From a bacterium (GTDB taxonomy: Bacteria > Bacteroidota > Bacteroidia > Flavobacteriales_D > Sanyastnellaceae), in the NCBI GenBank assembly GCA_029979565.1, contig JAPOHG010000002.1, positions 1-64,000 of the forward strand: 64,000 bases of DNA. The letters are read 5' to 3'. Under the pieces are notes generated by a model that was not told the origin of the DNA, did no database searches, and was given only the letters and a program-made list of their open reading frames with translations. Numbering within the stretch: position 1 is the stretch's first letter; the number at the start of each line of letters is the position of its first letter. The position numbers were made by a program, and so were the translations under genes. Positions 51,942 to 61,457 of this stretch are shown here, in pieces.

Positions 51942-53720
51942 ATGAAAAACTATTACGCTTTTACAGTTTGCTTGTTGGTGGCTGCCGCGGGCATGGCCCA
52001 AGTTCCGGTCACCTTTCAAGTGGACATGAATAATGAAACCGTCTCAGCGGACGGCGTTCACTTGGCAGGCGGCTTCCAAGGATGGGACCCCACTGCTACC
52101 TTGATGTCCGATGATGACATGGACGGTGTTTATGAGGTAACCATCGACTTACCTGCAGACAGCACATATGAATTCAAATTCATCAACGGCATGGCCTGGG
52201 ACTTTGTCGAAGACGTTCCTCCAACATGCCAAGTAGAGGTTGCTGGCAATGACAACCGTTTTCTGACGATCGGTGCTGATGCTACCGAAGCAACCTATCA
52301 TGTTTGCTATGGCAGTTGTGCCGCATGCGGTATGACGACCGTTCGCATGCGTGTCGACATGAGCGTCGAAAGCGCCGTATCACCGAATGGTGTGCACGTT
52401 GCTGGCAATTTCCAAGGCTGGGATCCTGCCGGAACGCCCATGACCGATGCCGATGAAGACGGCGTTTGGGAAACCTGGGCTTCATTCTACCCTGATTCAA
52501 TCGAGGATGGCATGTTGGTCTTTAAGTTCATCAACGGCAACAGCTGGTCCAATCCCAACGAAGGGCTGGCCGGCGAAGCGTGTGCAGATGATTTCGGCAA
52601 CCGCGTATTGGCCTTTGAAGGTGAGAACATGGTCTTGGTGGGCGATGAATCCACTTTGGCTGCGCCGTGCTTCAATTCATGTGGCACTTGCGTGAGCCCA
52701 ACGCAAGTCACGTTCCGTGTGGACATGACGACGCAAGAAACGGTATCGGTCAATGGTGTTCACATTGCCGGGTCCTTCCAAGGATGGTCGCCATCAGCAA
52801 ACCCCCTGAGCGACGACGATGGTGACGGAATTTGGGAAGCAACGCTCGGCATAGCGCCAGGCGACATTCAGTTTAAGTTCATCAACGGCAACGATTGGAG
52901 CGGCAACGGCGACGGCAACGTCGACAACGAATTGATCGTCGGGGATTGTGCTGCAGAAGGCAGTGACAACCGAGCGTTGACCGTAGGTTCAGAAGACATC
53001 GTTTATGAAGTCTGCTACAATTCCTGCGAGGCGGGCTGTGTTGAGAACCCTGATCCAGCCGATGTGACCTTCCGTGTCGACATGACCGAAGAAGAAGTGA
53101 GTGCTACAGGTGTTTGGGTCATTGGCAACTTCACCAACCCCAACTGGCAAGCAGGAGCGCTGCAATTGACCGATGATGACATGGACGGCGTCTACGAAGT
53201 GACGGTGAACATCAGCGGTTCCGCAACCATCCTCTACAAATTCACCAATGGCGATCCAACGACTGGGGACAACGGCGTTGACTTCGTCGAAGAGTCCGGT
53301 ATCTTGTTGGACGAGGAAGGAAACGAAATCACCAATTTCGAAGCTGAAGGCTGTGGTTTGCCCAACGGATTTGGTGCCTACAACCGCATCCACGAGCGGA
53401 GCGGCGAACCTGAAATCCTCGACGCTGTGTGCTTCAATAAGTGCAGCACATGTATTGTGTCTGTTGATGAAATCGCTGCCCTGCAATTCAGTGCCTACCC
53501 GAATCCATTCAACGCCTCCTTGACGTTGGACATGGTTCCTCAGGTAAGCAATACGCAGCTCGTCATCGCCGACCTCAGTGGAAGGGTGGTTCTTGAGCAG
53601 AACATTCTTGCCGGAACGGAGCGTTTGGTGCTGAATACCGAAGCATTGCCAGCGGGTTCATACATCGTACAGTGGCTGAACCAAGGTGTAGCACAAGCCA
53701 GCGTGTTTGTCAAGCACTGA
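51942..53720 (+). CDS. T9SS-secreted protein with four starch/glycogen-binding-like repeats
   Basis: A 592-residue exported protein. Signal peptide 1-19 (ends GMAQ). Four ~110-residue repeats follow (about 52000-52330, 52335-52700, 52705-53040, 53060-53450), each starting VTFxVDM and containing GVHLAGGFQGWDP-like and YEFKFINGMAW-like motifs, a layout resembling CBM20/CBM48-type starch- or glycogen-binding sandwiches. Each repeat ends in a cysteine pair such as CYGSCAAC. The C-terminus (YPNPFNASLT, DLSGRVVLEQ, LPAGSYIVQW) is a type A T9SS sorting domain. No catalytic domain is present, so it is probably a surface glycan-binding protein, an inference only. Confidence 0.88.
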   Translation: MKNYYAFTVCLLVAAAGMAQVPVTFQVDMNNETVSADGVHLAGGFQGWDPTATLMSDDDMDGVYEVTIDLPADSTYEFKFINGMAWDFVEDVPPTCQVEVAGNDNRFLTIGADATEATYHVCYGSCAACGMTTVRMRVDMSVESAVSPNGVHVAGNFQGWDPAGTPMTDADEDGVWETWASFYPDSIEDGMLVFKFINGNSWSNPNEGLAGEACADDFGNRVLAFEGENMVLVGDESTLAAPCFNSCGTCVSPTQVTFRVDMTTQETVSVNGVHIAGSFQGWSPSANPLSDDDGDGIWEATLGIAPGDIQFKFINGNDWSGNGDGNVDNELIVGDCAAEGSDNRALTVGSEDIVYEVCYNSCEAGCVENPDPADVTFRVDMTEEEVSATGVWVIGNFTNPNWQAGALQLTDDDMDGVYEVTVNISGSATILYKFTNGDPTTGDNGVDFVEESGILLDEEGNEITNFEAEGCGLPNGFGAYNRIHERSGEPEILDAVCFNKCSTCIVSVDEIAALQFSAYPNPFNASLTLDMVPQVSNTQLVIADLSGRVVLEQNILAGTERLVLNTEALPAGSYIVQWLNQGVAQASVFVKH

Positions 53721-53742
53721 GTCGTTCAGTTGGCATGAAAAG

Positions 53743-53767
53743 AAAGGGAGGGCGACCTCCCTTTTTT
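53743..53767 (+). terminator. Rho-independent terminator
   Basis: Stem AAAGGGAGG / CCTCCCTTT with loop GCGA and a run of T. Confidence 0.9.
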
Positions 53768-53878
53768 CATTGTCAACATTTCGGGCTGAAAACTCATTTC
53801 ATTTTTCTCCCATGCGTCACGATTCGAAAGCTTCACCCGCCTATATTTACCCTCAAGATTCACATTAACTAAACTCTA

Positions 53879-56287
53879 ATGAAACACTTTTTACTCCTTG
53901 CCACCTGTTTCTTGCTGTTCAGCAGCAGCTATGGGCAATTGGTGGAGGTTGCTGTGGAGCCATACGTTGTGCACGACGGCAGCATTGCAGAACTTGATGG
54001 CATGACAACATACCATGTGTACGCGGTCTGCACCAATCCTTCGGATGAGATTTCTGCCGTTTACGGCGATGCCACAGCACCATTGACGCTGACTTCAACG
54101 GACGGCTTTTATCAAAATGCACTGGGGTCGAACATCGGATGGACCATCAACCCGGCCTTTTGGGGTGCATTCCCAGCCATTGAATTTGATTCTTGGGTCA
54201 CCATTGGGGTGTTGAGCCAAGACGAGGTGACCGGTCAGCCGGCCACGGTAGGCATGGATACGGCGTTTACTGAGTTCGCTGCTGGAGGTGATTTAACTGT
54301 GAATTCCGAGAATGGAGGATCATGGTTCACGCTGTTTGGCGACACGCAAGCCCAAGCTGGGGATGACTTAAAGGTATTGATTGCGCAATTGACGGTGTCC
54401 AATGACGCCATCATCACGGGCAACTTCAACATCCAAGTTTTTGTCAATGGTTTGCAATCCAACTCGCAACAGTTTGAAGGCCAGCCTTTCAGCTCGCAAG
54501 AGGGTGCCATCTTCGGATGCATGGATCCTGATGCGGTGAATTACAATCCCGATGCCACAGAATCTGGCGAAACTTGCATTTACCCATGCGCATTGGAATT
54601 AACGCTTTCAGAAGTCACTCCCAACACATGCCCTGGTGTAGCCGACGGAGAATTGGCAGTCACTTCCTCAGGCGGTCAACTTGGTGTTTTGTTTGGCATC
54701 GATGGAGACACGCCTTCCCTCGCTGTTGGAATATTTGATGATCTGCTCGGCGGAACGTACACGGTAACCGCTGTCGATGGCGCAGGATGTGAAGCCAGCA
54801 TCGACGTGGAGGTTGTAGCCCCGGATGCGATTGTGATCTCGGCAAGCATGACTGAATCGGTTAGCTGCAACGGCGGTGCTGATGCTGTGATTTCGGGCTC
54901 CTCTGCAGGAGGAACGGGAGCGATGAGCTACAGCTTGTCGGAAACTTTCGCGAACAGCAATTCGGAATTGTATTTCGGTGATTTGGCGCCGGGACTGTAC
55001 ACGGTATATGCGATGGATGAAAACGGATGTACAGCAGCCTCGGGTGCCATTTCGATTGCTAACCCGCAGGCACTGACAGTTTCTGTTTCGGGCGGTCAGG
55101 GTGGAATTTTGGATGCAACTTGTGCTGACAGTGACGACGGAACCGTTGTACTGATTACCATCGGCGGTTCCGGCACGTCGGCAGGTATGCAATTCGGTAC
55201 AGACGGCGAGAACTTTGCTCCTGGGAATATTTTGAACTTGGGAGGAGGAACCTATACGTTTTACGCGATGGATGTGAACGGTTGCATCAGTGCTACGGCG
55301 AATGAGTACACTGTCGGTGCTCCCGATTCTATTGTTATCTCGGGCAACACCAACGGCATTCTTTGCAACGGCGACACGAATGGTGCGGTTTCCTTCAATG
55401 GCGACGGCGGAAACGGAGGCTTGGTCTTCTCTTTCAATGGAGGGGAAAGCAGCGACGTAACGTCATACGGTGATTTAGCTCCAGGCGATTACGTGGTGGT
55501 TGCTACGGATGTGGAAGGCTGTACAGCCGAGGCGACCTTCACGGTGGATGATATTGATGCCGTTGCCGTTTCGGCTTCTTCAATCGCTGTTTCATGCAAC
55601 GGTGACATGGACGGTTCAGTCGAATTGTCTGCATCGGGCGGTACGAGTTTGTTCGAGTACAGTGCTGACGGTTCAGACTTCGGTTCTTCGCCGCTGTTCA
55701 CGGGACTGTCAGCGGGAACTTACACCTACTACGCACAAGATTCGAACGGATGTTCTGCTTCTGTGGAGGCGACTGTCGAAGAACCGGACGTTCTCAGCGT
55801 CACCGGTGTCATCACCAATGACAGCGGTGTTGGGGACGGTGCCCTCGACATCACCGTAGAAGGTGGAAACGGCGGTTACTCTTTTGCATGGAGCGGTCCA
55901 GATAACTTCACCAGCGCAGATGAAGATTTGTCAGGAATCGTCGCAGGCGAGTACACTGTTACCATCACCGATGCGAACGGATGTGAAGTGACGGAGACTT
56001 TCGGAGTGCCGGTAGGAATCGGAGAGTGGACGTTCTTGCAATCCATCAACGTGAGCCCGAACCCTAGTGTTGGTTTGTTCAATTTGAACTTGGTCGGTGC
56101 GGCTGGTGAAGACGTCGTTCTGAACGTGTATGACGCGCAAGCGCGTGTTGTTTGGACCAACACGTTGAATCAAGCCTGGGGGGCTGTTCAGTCGACCATT
56201 GATTTGGGTGGAATGGCAGCCGGTGTGTACCAGCTTGAATTGGTCGCCAATGGAAGCCGCCAAACGGTTCAATTGATGAAGCAGTAA
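53879..56287 (+). CDS. T9SS-secreted SprB-repeat protein with one unknown domain
   Basis: An 802-residue exported protein, probably an adhesin. The signal peptide is 1-19 (ends YGQ). The ~190-residue unknown domain follows (about 53933-54510; its core reads FDSWVTIG here, with GGSWFTLFGDTQAQAGDDLK). One cysteine unit, GCMDPDAVNYNPDATESGET, links to six SprB-like repeats of ~75-85 residues (54590-56000), each with a CNG or CAD start, a central YSF- or FEY-type strand and a GxYTxxAxDxxGC motif. SprB is the gliding-motility adhesin of Flavobacterium. The end is a T9SS type A domain (SPNPSVGLFN, MAAGVYQLEL). Near-consensus TATATTTA lies ~40 nt upstream. Confidence 0.88.
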   Translation: MKHFLLLATCFLLFSSSYGQLVEVAVEPYVVHDGSIAELDGMTTYHVYAVCTNPSDEISAVYGDATAPLTLTSTDGFYQNALGSNIGWTINPAFWGAFPAIEFDSWVTIGVLSQDEVTGQPATVGMDTAFTEFAAGGDLTVNSENGGSWFTLFGDTQAQAGDDLKVLIAQLTVSNDAIITGNFNIQVFVNGLQSNSQQFEGQPFSSQEGAIFGCMDPDAVNYNPDATESGETCIYPCALELTLSEVTPNTCPGVADGELAVTSSGGQLGVLFGIDGDTPSLAVGIFDDLLGGTYTVTAVDGAGCEASIDVEVVAPDAIVISASMTESVSCNGGADAVISGSSAGGTGAMSYSLSETFANSNSELYFGDLAPGLYTVYAMDENGCTAASGAISIANPQALTVSVSGGQGGILDATCADSDDGTVVLITIGGSGTSAGMQFGTDGENFAPGNILNLGGGTYTFYAMDVNGCISATANEYTVGAPDSIVISGNTNGILCNGDTNGAVSFNGDGGNGGLVFSFNGGESSDVTSYGDLAPGDYVVVATDVEGCTAEATFTVDDIDAVAVSASSIAVSCNGDMDGSVELSASGGTSLFEYSADGSDFGSSPLFTGLSAGTYTYYAQDSNGCSASVEATVEEPDVLSVTGVITNDSGVGDGALDITVEGGNGGYSFAWSGPDNFTSADEDLSGIVAGEYTVTITDANGCEVTETFGVPVGIGEWTFLQSINVSPNPSVGLFNLNLVGAAGEDVVLNVYDAQARVVWTNTLNQAWGAVQSTIDLGGMAAGVYQLELVANGSRQTVQLMKQ

Positions 56288-56315
56288 TTCAGCTGCAAGC
56301 AAGCAATGATTTGAG

Positions 56316-56340
56316 AAAGGGAGCTTCGGCTCCCTTTTTT
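56316..56340 (+). terminator. Rho-independent terminator
   Basis: Stem AAAGGGAGC / GCTCCCTTT with loop TTCG and a run of T. Confidence 0.9.
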
Positions 56341-56418
56341 CATTTCAGGTCTCCCGTATGTAACCGAACACCATCGTATCACGTATGACCCTATATCTCT
56401 CAATTTTCCAGTTTGATT

Positions 56419-59400
56419 ATGGGTCTTTCTTACCGACTTTTAGGCGTGATTCACGCTTTATTGATTTACTTTTTCGCGGGACTCTCAGCGGCTTTCTCGC
56501 AGGGAACTACCTTTCTGATTGAAGAGTACATGGTGCACGATGGTGTGCAGGGTGTTGCTGAATTGGCGGGGCAGACGACGTATCGCTACTACGTACAACT
56601 CAGCCATCCTGATGACTTTGTCTCTGCGATTTACGGCGGTGATCAAGCACCTTTGGAGTTGAATTTGGAGGAGCCGATGTTCAATTCTGAATTTGCTACC
56701 GGACCAACAGCTGGAGGTATCATCCCATTGGTGCAGAGCTACTTCCCCGAAGTTGCTTACGACAGTTGGGTGACCATTGGACTTGAAAATGCACCGGAAG
56801 GGGGCGGTGAAGTGGACGTATCTTCCCTTCAGAGTGAAGCGCAGCCGTTTTTGCAAAGTTTTATCGCTGGATCCCCTACGGACGGTGAAGGATTCATTGT
56901 GAACGACGAGTTGGGCGGAGCATGGTTTCTGCTAACAGGAGCTCCCAATGGTTATGCCGGTGACGACTTGAAAGTGCTTGTTATGCAAATCACCACGGCT
57001 GGCGTGCCATCAGGAGTCTTGAACGCGCAGGTTATTCCGGGCTCAGAAGAGAGCGACGCGGTTCAAGTGCAACAAGGCTTTGAGGGGACGGAGGTCTGGG
57101 ATTTGTTGCCACCTGCATCGGTAGGTGGATGCACCGATCCACTTGCCTGCAATTACGATGAGTCGGCGACGGAAGACGATGGCAGCTGCGAATATGAATG
57201 CGGCGGATGCACAGACATCTGGGCCTGCAATTACGAACCCAATGCCACCTACGACGATGGAACGTGTGATTTCTTAGCCTGCATCGGCTGCACCGATGCT
57301 TCGGCCTGCAATTACGATCCAGATGCGGTGTACAATGACGGTTCGTGTGAGTACTTGAGTTGCGAGTCGTTGGGTTGCACCTCATCCACCGCATGCAATT
57401 TTGACCCATTGGCGACAGCAGATGACGGTTCGTGTGACTTTACGACTTGCGCAGGATGCACCGATCCAAATGCAGACAACTATGATCCGGCGGCAACCCT
57501 AGATGACGGGAACTGCGTCTTTTTGGGCTGTTTGAATCCATTGGCGTGCAATTATGACCCGCAGGCGAACGAGGCAGACGGGACATGTGAATACGAAAGT
57601 TGTGTCGGCTGCATGAACCCCGAGGCTTGTAACTTTGACCCTGCAAACACACTATCCGATCCGGCGAGTTGCACCTATGCGGAAGAAGGATACACCTGCG
57701 ATGGAACCTGCCTGGAAGATGCTGACTTGGATGGGATTTGCGATGCGTTTGAAGTGCCAGGATGCACCGACGAGTTTGCTGAAAACTTCAATGCGTCAGC
57801 AACGGACGATGACGGTTCGTGCACCTACGCCATTGCGGGATGCACCAACCCCTTGGCGTGCAATTTTAATCCTGATGCCACAAGCTCAGATGGCAGCTGT
57901 GATTTTACTTCCTGCGTGGGTTGCACCATCGAAGGGGCGTGCAATTACGATCCTACCTTCACCATGGCAGACGATGCTTCTTGTTCCTTTGCCGAGGAAT
58001 TCTACACGTGCGCTGGAGATTGTGTTGGAGACAACGACGGTGACGGCATTTGCAATGAATTGGAAATCGCCGGGTGTACGGATGAGCTTGCTCTGAATTA
58101 CGACGCCAATGCTACCGATCAAGACGGATCCTGCGCGTATCCTGCGGTTTGCAACGACGAGTTGGCTTGCAACTACACCCCGTATGAAGCCTACTGCATT
58201 GAAATTGAAGCATATGCTGAGCACGATGGCATGGTCGGCACGACAGATCTGTCGGGGTACACGACGTACCGCATTTACGCGCTTTGTGAGAATGAGGACG
58301 ACTTCGTAAGTGCAGTGGCAGGAGATGACGAATTTCCGACCTTCATTCACACCACCACTGAATTCTTCCAGCATGAAGCAGGTGGCGTCTTGGGTGAAAG
58401 CTCGAATCCGTTGATTTTTCCTTTCATTCCTGAAGCCGCCTACGATTCATGGGTGACCATTGGATTGGATGAAGCGGTTGATGGTGCCAACGGCGAATCG
58501 GGAGTGAGTATTCTGGAAGGATTGGATCCGTGGGTGGAGCCGTTTGAAGCTGGAGGTTCGCTGAACATCGCCGATGCTCTGGGTGGCGTGTGGTTTATAT
58601 TGAACGGCGCTTCGAATGGCATTGCCGGTGAAGACAAAAAGGTGCTTCTCGGCCAGTTTACCACCGACGGCAACATCGACGGTCAATTGTACGTCCAATT
58701 TTTTGAGAATGGTGACGGCATCAATGGAGGATTCAACAAGTTAATCGGGCTTAATGACGCCTGCGGGTTGCCATCATATGATGCTTGCGAATATGCGGAG
58801 GAACATTACGACTGTGCGGGGGTGTGCTTGGAAGACGCCGACGCGGACGGAATATGCGACGCATTGGAAATTCTTGGTTGCACCGACGCTTTGGCCAACA
58901 ACTTTGATCCGTTGGCAACAGACGACGATGGCACGTGTGATTATTACGTCGATCCGTGCATTGAAGACACCATTGCTCCGTATTTCACATTTGTACCTGC
59001 AGATTCTACTGTGCAGTGCGACCAGGCGATGCCGACCGTGATGGCGATGGCAGAGGATGCATGTGATGAATCGGTTCAAGTCATGTTCATCGACGGTCCC
59101 ATCGAATTCGTGTTTGATTGTCCGCCGTACAATTACCTGTGCACGCGAACATTTTACGCTACGGACGATGCCGGGAATACGGCCCAAGCGATTCAAATGA
59201 TAACGGTAGCAGACACCTTGGCTCCGGTCTTTTTGAATCAACCGGATGCATTGCTCGAAGTAAACGAACAAGAAGGAGAAGAAATTCCAGAACCATTCGT
59301 GGCCATTCAGGACGCATGCGATGGCAATGCGCAATGGGTTTCTGAAGATGCACTCCTCGAAGTTGTGGGCGATACGGCAACGTATTTACGGAGCTACACC

Positions 59401-61359
59401 GCGACTGATGCATGCGGCAATGCAGCTCACTTTGAGCAAACCATTGTGGTCATCGAGGCTACGGAGGGTTGCACGGATGCGTTGGCATGTAACTTCAATG
59501 AAGAGGCCACCAACGACGATGGCTCGTGCGTGTATCCCGAGGATTACGTGGATTGTTCTGGCGTATGCTTGAACGATGCCGACGGCGATGGCGTTTGCGA
59601 TGAATTGGAGGTCATCGGATGTACATCTGCTACTGCTTGCAATTACAGCCCGATGGCTACTGAGGAAGATGGTAGCTGCGACTTCTGCTCATGTGCCAAT
59701 GACGAAATCATTGCCTACGGTTTGGAGATAGATACGGTTGCGGTTCATACCGAAGGAGACCTTGATGGCATGGTGACCTACCGAATGTATGTGACCACGG
59801 TGGCTTCTGATGATTTCGTTTCGGCGGTGTACGGCAATGACATGGATACCCTCACGATGTCTTCAGATTCAGGTTGGTACCAGCATCCCTATGGCTCCCA
59901 CTTGGCTCAAAACAACGACCCCGCATTTTTTGAGACGTTCCCGGATTTGGCCTATGACAGTTGGGTGACCATTGGGATTGATGGACCAACAGCAGGAGGG
60001 GAAAACCTCGTGAATACCGTTGGCGCCTCAGGTGCTGAAGGCTGGGTGGCTCAATTTGAATCGGGCCAGGCCATCGTAATGGATGATGCTGTGGGCGGTT
60101 CGTGGTTCATTCTGAACGGCGGATCCAATGGGGTAGCAGGTGACGATTTGCGCGTTTTGGTCGCGCAGGTGACCACATCTGGCGTGCTCAGTGGTCAACT
60201 GAACGTTCAAGTCTTTGAGGGCGGGGACAACGACAGTGCCTCGTTGCACACGTTTGCGTTCGAGGGCGCAACTTGGACCAATGCACCTGTATTTCCTAAT
60301 GCATGCGGTTGCATGGATGGCGAGGCATACAATTACGATGCCTCAGCAGAATACGATGACGGTTCGTGCGTTGCTGTCGCATTGGGATGCATCGACACAG
60401 CCGCATGCAATTATGATGTTGCAGCCAATACCGACGATGGAACCTGTGTGTACCCGGAGCTCTATTACGATTGCGACGGCAACTGCCTGAGCGATGCAGA
60501 CGGTGATGGGGTTTGCGATGAATTGGAAACAGCTGGCTGCACAGACGCGGCTGCACTGAATTTCAACGCAGACGCAACCGATGATGATGGCTCATGCATC
60601 TACTGCATGTTGAGTGCATCAATCGATGTGACGCATGTGAGTTGCGCTGAGGCCGGTGACGGAATTGTAACGGTATCGACGACAGGGGCCATGCCGGATT
60701 CGAGTGCCTTGGTGTACACCCTGCTTCCATTGGATATTCAACAGGCCGACTCTGTATTTACCGGTCTCTCCGGAGGACTCTACGAAGTGGTGGTTTTGGA
60801 CGAGATGGGATGTTCGGATACAGTCTCCCTTGAAATCGTCGAACCTGAGCCGCTTGTTGTGTTGCTCGACGAAGTTGTCGGGTCTCCAGAAAATGGGGAA
60901 TCGGGCAGCATTGCCATCTCCGTGAACGGCGGGAGTGAACCGTATTCGTTTGCTTGGATTGAGTTGGATGGAACGTTTACCTCTGATGAAGAGGATGTCG
61001 ATGGATTGAATCCTGGAACGTACCAAGTGGAAGTAACCGATGCCAACGGGTGCAGTGTGCAGTCGTTTGAAATTGTAGTGGAAACCATTGTGGATGTTGC
61101 GGAATTCGGCGCTGATCTGGAACTGCGGGTGTATCCAAACCCTGCTGCGGATTGGGTAAACGTCCAATTGCCTTCGGTTGATTACGCCCTAACCGTCGCA
61201 TGCTTTGATGGAGTTGGTAGATTGGTCTGGGAACAAGCTGGGTTGGCCGGTGGACCAACACTGAGGATTCCGGTTGGCGATTGGGCCAATGGGCATTACA
61301 TCATCCGCGTAACGGATGGGTCGGTTGTGCGTCAAATGAAATTGCAGGTTAACAGGTAA
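56419..61359 (+). CDS. Large T9SS-secreted protein with three unknown domains and ~17 cysteine units
   Basis: A 1,646-residue exported protein. The signal peptide ends AAFSQ (~28). By nucleotide position: unknown domain 1 at ~56503-57085; eleven GCTD-type units (57125-58190) with long forms carrying DADLDGICDAFE; unknown domain 2 (58195-58740); cysteine units (58770-58945); one HYR-like block (58960-59460) with YTATDACGN; cysteine units (59467-59695); unknown domain 3 (59700-60290); three more cysteine units; two SprB-like repeats (60610-61085); and a type A T9SS domain (YPNPAADWVN, DWANGHYIIR). The ATG at 56419 is preferred to the in-frame TTG at 56413. Role unknown; adhesin-like by architecture. 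Confidence 0.88.
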   Translation: MGLSYRLLGVIHALLIYFFAGLSAAFSQGTTFLIEEYMVHDGVQGVAELAGQTTYRYYVQLSHPDDFVSAIYGGDQAPLELNLEEPMFNSEFATGPTAGGIIPLVQSYFPEVAYDSWVTIGLENAPEGGGEVDVSSLQSEAQPFLQSFIAGSPTDGEGFIVNDELGGAWFLLTGAPNGYAGDDLKVLVMQITTAGVPSGVLNAQVIPGSEESDAVQVQQGFEGTEVWDLLPPASVGGCTDPLACNYDESATEDDGSCEYECGGCTDIWACNYEPNATYDDGTCDFLACIGCTDASACNYDPDAVYNDGSCEYLSCESLGCTSSTACNFDPLATADDGSCDFTTCAGCTDPNADNYDPAATLDDGNCVFLGCLNPLACNYDPQANEADGTCEYESCVGCMNPEACNFDPANTLSDPASCTYAEEGYTCDGTCLEDADLDGICDAFEVPGCTDEFAENFNASATDDDGSCTYAIAGCTNPLACNFNPDATSSDGSCDFTSCVGCTIEGACNYDPTFTMADDASCSFAEEFYTCAGDCVGDNDGDGICNELEIAGCTDELALNYDANATDQDGSCAYPAVCNDELACNYTPYEAYCIEIEAYAEHDGMVGTTDLSGYTTYRIYALCENEDDFVSAVAGDDEFPTFIHTTTEFFQHEAGGVLGESSNPLIFPFIPEAAYDSWVTIGLDEAVDGANGESGVSILEGLDPWVEPFEAGGSLNIADALGGVWFILNGASNGIAGEDKKVLLGQFTTDGNIDGQLYVQFFENGDGINGGFNKLIGLNDACGLPSYDACEYAEEHYDCAGVCLEDADADGICDALEILGCTDALANNFDPLATDDDGTCDYYVDPCIEDTIAPYFTFVPADSTVQCDQAMPTVMAMAEDACDESVQVMFIDGPIEFVFDCPPYNYLCTRTFYATDDAGNTAQAIQMITVADTLAPVFLNQPDALLEVNEQEGEEIPEPFVAIQDACDGNAQWVSEDALLEVVGDTATYLRSYTATDACGNAAHFEQTIVVIEATEGCTDALACNFNEEATNDDGSCVYPEDYVDCSGVCLNDADGDGVCDELEVIGCTSATACNYSPMATEEDGSCDFCSCANDEIIAYGLEIDTVAVHTEGDLDGMVTYRMYVTTVASDDFVSAVYGNDMDTLTMSSDSGWYQHPYGSHLAQNNDPAFFETFPDLAYDSWVTIGIDGPTAGGENLVNTVGASGAEGWVAQFESGQAIVMDDAVGGSWFILNGGSNGVAGDDLRVLVAQVTTSGVLSGQLNVQVFEGGDNDSASLHTFAFEGATWTNAPVFPNACGCMDGEAYNYDASAEYDDGSCVAVALGCIDTAACNYDVAANTDDGTCVYPELYYDCDGNCLSDADGDGVCDELETAGCTDAAALNFNADATDDDGSCIYCMLSASIDVTHVSCAEAGDGIVTVSTTGAMPDSSALVYTLLPLDIQQADSVFTGLSGGLYEVVVLDEMGCSDTVSLEIVEPEPLVVLLDEVVGSPENGESGSIAISVNGGSEPYSFAWIELDGTFTSDEEDVDGLNPGTYQVEVTDANGCSVQSFEIVVETIVDVAEFGADLELRVYPNPAADWVNVQLPSVDYALTVACFDGVGRLVWEQAGLAGGPTLRIPVGDWANGHYIIRVTDGSVVRQMKLQVNR
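57125..58190 (+). repeat. GCTD-type cysteine-unit array, 11 units
   Basis: Units of ~25 residues of the type GCTDxxACNYDPxATxDDGSC, with two longer forms containing a DADxDGIC or DNDGDGIC segment. Cysteine positions are kept even where other residues differ. Confidence 0.85.
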
Positions 61360-61386
61360 TTTTTCCTGTTGACAAAATTGAGAGAG

Positions 61387-61412
61387 AGTCGGGCGGCAAC
61401 GTCCGACTTTTT
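61387..61412 (+). terminator. Rho-independent terminator
   Basis: Stem AGTCGGGCG / CGTCCGACT (one wobble), loop GCAA, then TTTT. Confidence 0.85.
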
Positions 61413-61457
61413 CTATTTCGAATTAAATTGCAGCTCACACTAAACCTACCAAGAACT

